NCBI GenBank assembly: GCA_047495785.1
Contig: JBLDXI010000003.1
Coordinates: forward strand, 4,278,001-4,342,000
Length of the DNA: 64,000 nt
Reading direction: 5' to 3'
DNA from: Lepidodermella squamata
Taxonomy: Eukaryota > Gastrotricha
Part shown: positions 54,785-64,000 of the stretch, one piece after another
Layout: every line of letters begins with the position of its first letter
Numbering within the stretch: position 1 is the first letter of the stretch
Notes under the pieces: generated by a model
Seen by the model: the letters and a program-made list of their open reading frames with translations, nothing else
What the model was told of the DNA's origin: nothing
Databases searched by the model: none
Program-made: the position numbers and the translations under genes

Positions 54785-57700
54785 TTAACGTGATGACGTG
54801 AAAGAAGGGGCCGGGATTTGTGACTTGAAAACTGTTGCCGATGCCGGTGGCACTACTACTGGCTTGCTAACATTTGCCGCGCCAGTCGGGTTGGGCTTGA
54901 CTGCTGCGATGTTGGATGGCGTCGACAGATTCTCGTTGTTTTCGTCGTCACAACCCGGGCAACCGGCACACGGTTTTCTCAATCTGTACAAATAGAAGTC
55001 ATCCGGCAGCAGAAATTGGCGAGCTTTGGCGATTTCTTCTGGGCTGGCATGCTCAGTGCTCACCAGCCGACAATCGTCATCCTCGCCTGCTCTACTTTCT
55101 CCCGTACCTTTAACAGCCGGCTTGCCAGCCTCGCTCGGGGTCGCCGTCGCAGTCGGGAACACTCCGCTGAACGAGAACCCGCCCGGACTGGTGCCGGCAG
55201 CAGCTCCGCTGTTCATCGCGCTGCCAAACAACCCCGAACCGCCGCCGAATGCCGACTTTTGCACAGCAGCAGCTGGTGCAGTTGGTCCAGAGGGCGTTCC
55301 TAACTGCCCGAAACGAAAACCGCCAAAAGTTGTCGCGTTGCTGGATGGTTCAGTTGGGGCGGCTGGCGCACTCGGTGAACCTTTAGCTGTGTTTGAGAAC
55401 ATGGATGAGCCAAAGAGGTTCGGAGCGTTGGTTGTAGGGGCACCGCTGCTATTGTTGGCGTTGCTGTTGTTATTGGTTGTGGTGGAGGGCGTTTGAGCAG
55501 CGGGAGCAGCGAACGAGAAACTGGGTGTCTGTTGAGCAGGTTTTTGAGCAGGTGCAGCGGACTTCGGTAGATCAGCTATAAGCAAAACAGCATTTTGAGA
55601 TATTTGAGACATTTTGATGAGCAAAGCAACGGAATGAGTGTGCAATTATCCAAGTCAAAATTCATAGTGAGCTGCAGACTATTGCGTTATATTTCAAAAG
55701 GCGTAAGGTGGATCATAACTCGAACGTTTATTAAGCGTCTTATAAGCATTGAAATTCGCTTCGATATTATTTAAAGCCAAACTGTTTGAATGAGCAGGGT
55801 TACTCACGTTTCGAGTTCTCATTAGCCGGCACGGGACGAGCAGGCGAAGCCCCGCTACCACCAGTGGGTCCGTATTTCTCCTGCAGCGCGTCAAGAGCAG
55901 CCTGGAAGCAGGAGGAGAACTGGTCGGCAGAAGCTGGCGACTTGAAGCGAACACACAAGGTCTCCAGCTTCGCTTCGCCATCCGAATAGTCACTCGGCGC
56001 GAACCAAGTGACCGCACGATCAGCAGCAGACGGCAACCGGCCCAGCTTCATTGAGGGATTTATGGTGAGGTAGTGGTTGGCGCAAACAGTGTGGATGTGT
56101 TCGCGGCGCATGACGATACGGTGCTTCTGCGAGCCGTCTGTAGCCTTGAGCAGGCGAATGTCGCCGATGCCTCGCTCCTTCCACTCGTTCGTATTCGAGT
56201 CCCAACGGTAGAGCTTGCATCGTTCGGAGAAGACTTTTTCAAAGCCTTCCTCGCCAGAAACCAGCTTGTAGTCTTTAGGTAATTCGACAACCGGTTTATA
56301 CTCCGAAGTTGGAACAAACGCATCAGGCTCTTCTTCGCCACCGTCTTCGGCCCCGACCTCGCCACCCTCGTTGGTTGTAGCAGGAGCCGCGGATTTAGCC
56401 ATCAAATTCTTGAACAGAGGCTCGGGTTGGCCTACAAATGGAGATGCGGATGATGATGATGCTGATGAGGCCGCTTCAGCCGGCTTTGAGCTTGCGGCGG
56501 CGAGCGCAGCAAAGCTGAACAGGCCCGTGGCTGGCGCGGCAGATCCGGTAGCAGGGCTGGCGGTTTCCGGCTTCTTAACGAAGGAAGATCCGAAAACCGG
56601 CACAGGCAGCCCGCTACCACCACTGCTTGGAGCAGCAGGCGAAGGCTGAGATTGACTAGGAGTAGGGGCAGAAAATAACGCAGTCGGCGTTGCTTTCGGT
56701 TGTTCGACTACTTTTGGCTTCTCAGCCGGTTTATCTGTCGATTTTACCGGCTTTTCGGGCGACTTCGATGTGCCAGATGGGGCTGAGCCTCTGCAAGAAT
56801 CGACGACACGCTTGAAGTCTTGAGCATTCTCGGCACTGCGGAAACGAATAGCCAATTGCATGAGCTGCGGCTGCTCTCCAACTTCGACCTCGGCAAAATC
56901 AGCTGCGACCCAGCAGAAACCGCGGTCGCCAACAGCTGGGAAAGCTTTGAGAGTCAACTCAGCGGTGATGTAATGATTGGCGCAAGGCTTGAGCACCTGC
57001 TCGCGACGCATGAGAATGCGAGCACGGCCCGTTTCACGATGGCGAAGAACTTTCATCTCACCAACGCCGCGTTCTTTCCACTCGCTGGAGGCCTCGGCCC
57101 AGCGGTAAAGCTTCGCTTTCTCTGCAAACAGCTTTTCTTCGTTCTCCTCGCCAGTGACCACTGCGTAGTTGGTAGGCAATTGAGCAACTGGTTGATATTC
57201 GGCGGTAGGAATAAATTCCTCGGGACTGTCGCCAACTTCTTCGTCAGCATCCTTCGGTTCCTCTTTAGGTTGTTCCTTCACAGGAGCTGAACTGGTGGCA
57301 GCTGGAGCGGTTGTTGCTGCAGGAGTAGCGAAGCCGAACAATGGCTTTGGTGCTTCTGAGGCAGGTTTAGCAATTGTGGCCGGTGTCGTTGTAGCTGGAG
57401 TCGCAGGCTTAACACCAAACAACGGACTGCCAGTTGCAGCGGGCATGCCAAAAGAAATACCGCTAATATCACCAGTAGGTTTCGAGAAAAGTGATGCTCC
57501 AAAGGCCGGCATTGGGCTAGCCTGGGTCGTCGACTTAGCGGCGTTGGCTGGTGGCGGAAAAGTGATTTGAGGTAATGCTTTTGAAGGAGCTGGCGCAGAG
57601 GGTGCTCCGGGTTTCGGTGTTTCACAGGCGGCGCATTTCTCGGCGGCTTCGTTGTTGCGAATAAGGCAAACCGAACAGCTCCAGCTACCCGGGGCGGGCT

Positions 57701-60700
57701 TGAACATGTCAGTAAGCGACTTGGGCTCGCTTGCTGCACTTTGAGCAGGCTTTGGCTGAGCGGCTTTAGGTTGTTCAGGTTTCTTTTGTTGTTCCTTAGG
57801 CGGCGCATTGACTGGAGCGGGGGCCGTCGAGATCGGTGCCGACATAGCAGTTGCAGGTGGCATACGCTGCTGTTGCGGAAACTGGGGCTGCTGAGGAGGC
57901 AGTAACGGCGGCGGTTGTTGCTGTTGCTGCATTGCAGGCTGTAGCTGCCCTGGTACTGGGCCGCTCATCATTGGATTGAATGCCGGAGAAGCGATCGGTG
58001 GGCCTTGTTGAAATTGACAAGATGGTTGGAACTGGAGTGGAATTTCGTTAGGAGGCGCCATGCCGTAGCCAATTTGATTCGGAATGGGTAGCTGGTCCAT
58101 TGAACCCATAGGGCGCATAATCATGTTCTGTTGACCGCCCATGTTCGGCGACATGTACGACATCGATGGTGGGGGAGGCATGTTTCGCTCCTGAATAAAT
58201 AGAAATATATTAGTAACGATAACAATAAAGATCAAACGCAAATTTTATTTCATTCTCATGAGAATCGGTTTTGTATAAATCGGTTCATACTTAATTATAT
58301 CGATAGCCGAGTTTGGACATTTTAGTTGGCAGATTATATTAAATAACGGGCCCTCCTGTTACCGGGAGCAAATTTACGGGAAGCGAAACCTAATTTGATG
58401 TTGGAATTTAGGAATATTTATTGGGCCTGAAACCAATGAGATCTATTAAAGAAGTTATTATATACTATATTCATATAACTTATATTTAAACTCATCGTGA
58501 AAGTCTGAAAAGCTGAACCCTTGAGTTACGAAGGTTCAGATATCGAAAAATTTCACTACAGCGCTTCAACTAAGAAAATATTCGCTTGGATGTCACACTT
58601 CACACTTCACAATGACGCCGAAAGTCTCGCGAATAAAATCTATAATTTGAAAATCGACCGGTAGGTCGTTGCCTCGCGGTATGACCTAAAACCCAAACGA
58701 GGTTTATATGAAAATTGTCCAACTCAAAATAACAAATCAAGTGAGGTATATCAACAATCCAAGTGAAACCCGTCAAACGTAGCAGACCATCAAAAGATAC
58801 GCTCACCTTTTCGGTTGTATATTAAGGTACGCATGGCATATAAAATATTCGCAGTTTTTTCTAAATTAGGTCGACAAGAGTGAAGAATTTGCATAACTTC
58901 CCGGCAGCTAAGCTGAAATTTCCCGTTAGTCATGGAAGCAGAATCTATGAATGAGTCGAAACAGGGAGAAACAAGCACCAGCAGCGCCCATGCGCCGAGT
59001 AATACCGAATTATCAAGAAACAATGATATAAATTTGCCACAGCGCCATTTTACAGACCTCTGGTATGCAGTTCAGCGCTAAACCGCATTACCTCGCTTGC
59101 TACGACACCACATCACCACCTATATCCGCTAATGATCTCGAATCGTACCAAGGAAACGTTTTGGCAACTTGAATTGTAGTTTCTAATGCCTCAGGGCTAA
59201 ATCTGGATTCACTCGTGTGCAACTTATTGCGCGCGGCAACTGTAGAGGGCGACCGACACGCAAAAACGCACTGTACTAACTACTCTACTAACACTTCTCA
59301 CGACAGAATCTAGCCACCTAGTTCGAGGTCTCCCCACGGGTCTCTGCCTTTCCTTAGGCGATTCCTACCTGCTGACCAAAAGTAACAAAACTAAGAAAGC
59401 CATTTTAATTCGTGCCAGTTTTGGAAAGTTGTTCATTCTCAAATGAATATTTATGCGGCCGAGTTACACACGTTGTGCGTGAGACAGTTGCTATAGCGCG
59501 CTGATGCGGACGTTCATGCTAAACGAATGAGTGGGACTTTTGCTGCTTTCAGACGCGAGATTCATTTCCCCTGAAACCCTGGTTGCTTGACACCTCCCCC
59601 GATTTCCTATCTGGGCGCCCCTAAGTGCCGAATGATGCCCATGGAACTGGCTGCTTTTGGTGCTATTGTTCCATCGTTTATATCGTGGTTCATTAAGCAC
59701 TTTTTACACTTTTTACTTTTTATTAAGCACTTGGTACATGCTATTCGACTAGGTTACAGGGCAATCGCACCAATCGCGCCAATTCCAACTGTTGTTTAAG
59801 CTACTTTTTGGATTTATTTCGCCCAAATCCAATGAGCAATCAAAGCTCTTAATTGTGCATTATATTACTATGAATATCGTAAAAGAGGTTCGAAAGAATC
59901 GGGAAATGGCTCGTTTCAAAGTCAAGAATCGATTCAACCAGAGGTAAGAATATGACGAGTAAGAATTTTCATTTCCATTGAAGATGAAGAATCTGATTGC
60001 ATTTGCAAACGATGGTACCTTAATAGGAACGAAGAAATTAAATTGTAAGTGTTTAATAAGGCCTGTGAGGGGCTTGAAAATTAGTACCAGTAAAACCCAA
60101 TACATGGTGACCGAAAAAGATGGTAGAACGGACAAGGATATCAAAGCACGCATATCGAAAGCTGGCAGTTTGCTTTCGTGCTCTCAATAAACCTATGTGT
60201 AATAGGAAACACATTAAGTCTCGGGACACGCCAAGATATGTAGATAGAATAGAAATCAATAGAGAGAATGCAGAAGGTGTTGCAAACCGCCTTGCTAAAT
60301 TCGCTACATATTTTAGTGTAGATGGCCCTAAACATTTTGGTTCCGACTTGCCTCTTTCTACCCTAGTTTGAATACAAAATTGAAGGTATTGAATGCGCCA
60401 TATACGCTTGCGAGACTTGGAATTTCACCGCACAACAGACAACAGGAAAATGGAATAAATTTAAGTTGTACGCGATTGCTTCGCTCAATTTTGGGGTTTC
60501 ATTGTCAGATTAATTTGTCTTAAGCGAACGCGCTTTCGCCTAGGTGAACAGCGTGTTCTGCTACAGAATGGTCGTAGAAGAAAGCGCTATTTAGGGGATG
60601 GCGCATAGGCGAACACGCGTTTCAGTGGTAAGCGCAATATCAATCAAAAACATGCAATTAAGCCAAACGCTGCGCGGTAATTTCAGGAATACTTTGAAAC

Positions 60701-63700
60701 TGCCCTAATTACCGCAGTCAACACAACATGTGGAACATTGTCCAAATATTTTCCAAAGATGCGCAACATATTATTGTTCATATGTTGCGCATCTTGTTCA
60801 ACGCGTCTTCATCGTGCGTTCCCCAGTTGCGTGCGTTCGACTACGATATATTCCTCAAATCGACATTAGACTGGTTTGCGACGTTATGGAATAAAGCAGA
60901 ATCATATTAAAATACCGTCTGAAATAGTTAGGGCACGTCGTTCGAAAACGATACTGAAAGATACTGAAAGTCTCCCAAATAAAGTGTATTTTTGGAGAGA
61001 AGTCGATGCGAGTTTGTGGCTACCCCACGGTAGGCCGCCTACTCGGTGGGTCGACAGGTACATAAAAAAATTATGATGAACCCACTGGGATACTTGCATG
61101 GGAAAAGCTGTTATCAGCAGCAAGCGGACCAAATGTTAGCGGAACTTACGACGTGAAATACAGACTTACTGTTGCTTGAGAGCGCTACCTGTTTCATGCG
61201 CGCGCACTGACGAAGTTGAACTTTTCTTCCTTATTTTGAACTAAGATAACTGTGCTAAAATGAGCCTAATTTTTCGCGCTGAATCCGAATGTTCAATGTC
61301 TTTCGTAGAACTACTCATCATTGAGCAATTCACGTAGCCATGTTCAGCTTATAATACGAAAAACACATACCGTAGTTACCGAATTACTAACCCGGGCTTA
61401 TACAAAAATGATACCTCAAAAAATGGGGAAAAGTAGGCTACTACTCAAAACTAGGCTTCTATTTGAGAAGGCTTATGCAACGAAGAACTGACTTAATTTT
61501 GCGGGTTTCAGTCTCAAAAGTCATCACATTTTTTATTACTAGCTATTAGCTAGGTAGCCTAATAGCTGACAATTAAGAATAATAAGGAGCGCCACAACGA
61601 AATTCATGGTAAATCGCAGATTATTAAACATCTTCAGGCAATATTCGCTTTTATAACCGTCAAGCTCGGAAGAGCACACGTGCCGTAATAGCCCAAGCTA
61701 CTATTCGACATAGGACTATGCATCGACGAAATCCTATTTACATAGGCTTCTAAACGACATGTTTCTTAACGAGGGGTGGGTAACTACGGTAATCATGCTT
61801 TATTTCCGACTCTGCTGCTTTACATATGGGAGAACATTTTTTAACATTTTGGAGGAATGTACTATTACTCCAAGTTGCAGCGCGATAACATGTTTGATAG
61901 CGTAACAGGTAAACAATGGAAGCTGCGCTCAAAACGCTCAAAAAAGAAATCGCGACTTTCTAAGTCCGGCGTGCGAGAGGCCCACATTTCCGCGGATACC
62001 ACGCGGATTTCACCGCGGAAAATAGAGGAAAATTCTGCGGAGGAATGCCCGCAGCTGAAGTGTTAATAGCGATAATTACTGCACATGACACAATCACCGA
62101 TTGAAACTATAATAAATTATTTAAAATCGCCAATCATAAACCAGAGGTAGGAAGATTTTTGACGAAAGGCGATATTTTCAAATTAAACGTACGAAATTTA
62201 GAAGATCAATAAAAAATTGCGCATACCCTAATAAGGTCCATCAGCAGCGGTAACAGCTGTTCGGCCGTGATACCAGCAGCCGGAGCTGGAGCAGGTGGAA
62301 CCGGAGGAGTGGCTGTCGCGGTCGACGAAGGAGGCCGATTCTGTAGTTGCTGTTGGTAGCTGCACTCCATGCGGACCACTGACTCGCGAAACTGGCGCTC
62401 TAGGTCACGCAAATGGCGCGCAACATCAGCCAAGTCCCTGGCGGCGTTACTAAGGTCGCGGATCGCCGGCATCAACTGTCCGACAGCGTTGTTAAGCACC
62501 GAAATCGACTGCTCCTGTTGTTGCTGAATCAACGCGAGCGCTTGCTGCTGCTGCTGCGATACAGCCGGTGGAACAGGCGATTCAGCAACGCTATCACCAT
62601 TGACTGGCATGGTGGTTACAACACGCTGAACGTGAGTTGAATGTCCGTCGTCTTTCTTGTTGCCGGATAGGTGTTTTTTAATGCGATTCGCACTTCTCGA
62701 GGCAACCTCTGCCACCAGAGCCCGTTGAACTTGGTGAATGCCGGCTTGCGCGAGGTTGGCGGCCCTTTCATAAGCTGTCAACGCCGATTCATACAGTTGG
62801 CGAACAACCCATGAAGAAGAAGCGGAAGCAGAAGCCGAACGAGCGCTTTTCTCAAGCGCCTCTTCAGCCATCGCCTCGAAGGCTCTTCCTTCGAAGAAAC
62901 TCGCCAGCGGGAGTTCGTTAGAGCAACTTTTCAGTAATTTCACGGCCGGCTCGTTGTTTCCGTTAATGTAGGCGTCAAATCCGAGGTAGAAGTTGGCAAA
63001 AATCAGTACGCGGTTGCGAAGATCAGCCGAAACACTGGCTCCCGCCAGTCCCTCGAGCGAAGCATTGGGGAACGGCTCAAAGAAGCGCTGTTGACGGCTA
63101 GGTGGTGCTCCGGCACCGCCGATGCTCATGCGCTGCGAGCCATGGCCATGAGACGTCGACCGACTGGCTTGCACATGTTGAAGCAGGCCGTCCCAATACT
63201 TGCAGCTGTAGACGTGGAAACGCCGAAGCTCAGCGTGCATCAAATTTGCAGGCTTTCCGTCTGACTCCGAGTTCAGCGCGTTCAAATAGTTTTCCATAAC
63301 GAATGCTTGAAAAGCTTCGGCGACTCGGATAGCAAGATGGGCCAACTTCGAGTCCATTCCAGACAAGCGGAGCAAAAACAGGCCGTCCTGTATCAATCTG
63401 AATTTCGTAAATGGATCCTGGGTAGCCTGCTGGCCTTGCGTGGATTGGCGGCCGTCATGTGGCGATGTCACTGCACGCCACCATTGCACCTGCGAAGAAG
63501 TTAGCCACACGTTTTCCCCTCCCAGCTCAGTACTTCCAAGTGAAGAAGTGAGGAAAGGCGGTTGAATGTAATCATTGTTAACATCGTCTCCTGGTGGCAT
63601 CGCGATTTCAACGCGAGCGGCGGCCATGATCACAAATGAAATTACATCAACCTGGCACAGCGCATCGGCACTAGGCGAGGCGAAATCGCCTGCCAGTGTT

Positions 63701-64000
63701 GATGGCAGATGGCTGCATCGTCGAAGCGCCTCTCCTTTTGCGAGAGATTCTATTACCAGTGTGTCAGAAAGGCGGTTTCCACCCGAATTCGACGGCGGAA
63801 ACAGCCGGTGCAGCTGCACCACGCACCAAACCATGGTTTGAAGTTCAAAAGAAGTCAGTAATACGCGCTCGAACAGCGCTAACAAATCCGTTGGCGTCGG
63901 AATGCTCGATGTCAATAGAGCATTTGTAGAAGAGTAAGACAGCGATGTCAAAAGCGGAGATGCATCTTTTACCTCAAGCACTTTCTTCAAACAAGCCTGA
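54785..64000 (-). CDS. RANBP2: RANBP2/Nup358-type nucleoporin (5' end beyond window)
   Basis: Three exons are visible: >62227-64000, 55808-58190 and 54785-55575. The first ends in phase 0 at AGG|GTATGC and the second begins in phase 0 after TTTATTCAG, so they join across a 4036-nt intron. The upstream part is helical (TPR/alpha-solenoid-like, WWRAV) and ends in a helix LSNAARDLADVARHLRDLER resembling a coiled coil. Downstream come a Pro/Gln-rich linker, one RanBP2-type zinc finger (WSCSVCLIRNNEAAEKCAAC), two Ran-binding domains (each with LYRW, EWKERG and MRRE) and a C-terminal FG-containing region with FLLPDDFYLYR. Such proteins form cytoplasmic pore filaments that bind Ran-GTP. Vertebrate RanBP2 has more fingers and four Ran-binding domains. 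Confidence 0.88.
59974..61131 (+). mobile_element. Decayed non-LTR retrotransposon (reverse transcriptase relic)
   Basis: Plus-strand fragments in shifting frames follow the order of a LINE reverse transcriptase: IAFANDGTLI (the FADD box with the first Asp changed to Asn), GLKISTSKTQYM, DIKARISKA, ALNKPMCNRKHIKS, ACETWNFTAQQTT, GVSLSD, LGHVVRK and finally GRPPTRWVDRYIKK. At least three frameshifts and several stops make it inactive. The 60540-60900 stretch looks unrelated and may be a later insertion. It lies in the Nup358 intron, antisense to the host gene. Confidence 0.75.
60756..60795. repeat. Perfect 15-bp-stem hairpin
   Basis: AAGATGCGCAACATA (60756-60770) and its exact reverse complement (60781-60795) are separated by a 10-nt loop. 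It sits within the part of the LINE region that does not match a retrotransposon. Confidence 0.85.

Larger units (their letters stand above)
58191..62226 (-). other. 4-kb intron of the Nup358-type gene
   Basis: Far longer than the 50-60 nt introns typical of this window. It contains a decayed LINE fragment on the opposite strand (59974-61131), a perfect hairpin (60756-60795) and a small hairpin shared with 51410. No nested gene could be supported. Confidence 0.75.

Noticed and set aside
57278-57808. 176-codon ORF inside the Nup358 exon
   Set aside because: Shifted-frame shadow of the zinc finger and linker region; no independent conservation.
58600-59023. Minus-strand ORFs in the Nup358 intron as extra exons
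   Set aside because: The flanking exons already join in phase 0, and neither ORF continues the nucleoporin sequence.

Overview
The window is animal nuclear DNA carrying intron-rich, conserved eukaryotic housekeeping and signalling genes. Most introns I could resolve are 50-63 nt GT-AG introns (one is GC-AG). Same-strand neighbours lie only about 100-270 bp apart. The PKA catalytic subunit, with several alternative first exons and an insect/nematode-like sequence, points to an ecdysozoan with a compact genome. A nematode is my best guess; a tardigrade or similar lineage cannot be excluded from sequence alone. No virus, bacterial island, CRISPR array or rRNA/tRNA gene was seen.

Layout. 1-9 kb: the start of an acidic protein (-), a small unrecognised gene (+), then a tight minus-strand series RPL17 > DDX54 > CCP1-type cytosolic carboxypeptidase. 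11-12 kb: RPL7 (+). 13.7-15.4 kb: tandem duplicate V-ATPase c'' subunit genes (-). 16-21.5 kb: UCHL5/UCH37 > SARA/ZFYVE9 (-), with an 11-nt microexon in UCHL5. 23.3-25 kb: TMEM65 (+). 26.2-29.3 kb: two tandem FKBP12-type genes followed by signal peptide peptidase HM13 (-). 30-33 kb: a 182-bp hAT-like MITE with perfect 8-bp target duplication, decayed coding fragments, a diverged direct duplication and a 62-codon ORF. 37.6-44.5 kb: PKA catalytic subunit (+) with four phase-compatible alternative first exons and two mutually exclusive cassettes encoding the catalytic loop. 44.5-54.8 kb: mostly non-coding, with CT-rich repeats, a PIF/Harbinger transposase relic, hairpins and a GC-rich island. 54.8-64 kb: a RANBP2/Nup358-type nucleoporin (-), open at the window edge, whose 4-kb intron holds a decayed LINE and a perfect 15-bp-stem hairpin.

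The genes cover ribosome biogenesis and translation (RPL17, RPL7, DDX54), endomembrane acidification and proteolysis (V-ATPase c'', signal peptide peptidase, SARA), proteasome and prolyl isomerase functions (UCHL5, FKBPs), tubulin deglutamylation (CCP1), mitochondria (TMEM65), nuclear transport (Nup358) and cAMP signalling (PKA). They do not form one pathway. Exon structures were built by hand from splice sites, reading phase and protein conservation; every multi-exon model given as complete sums to a multiple of three. The most unusual feature is the PKA catalytic-loop exon pair: same length, same entry and exit phases, different internal intron positions, and an immediate stop if both are spliced in.
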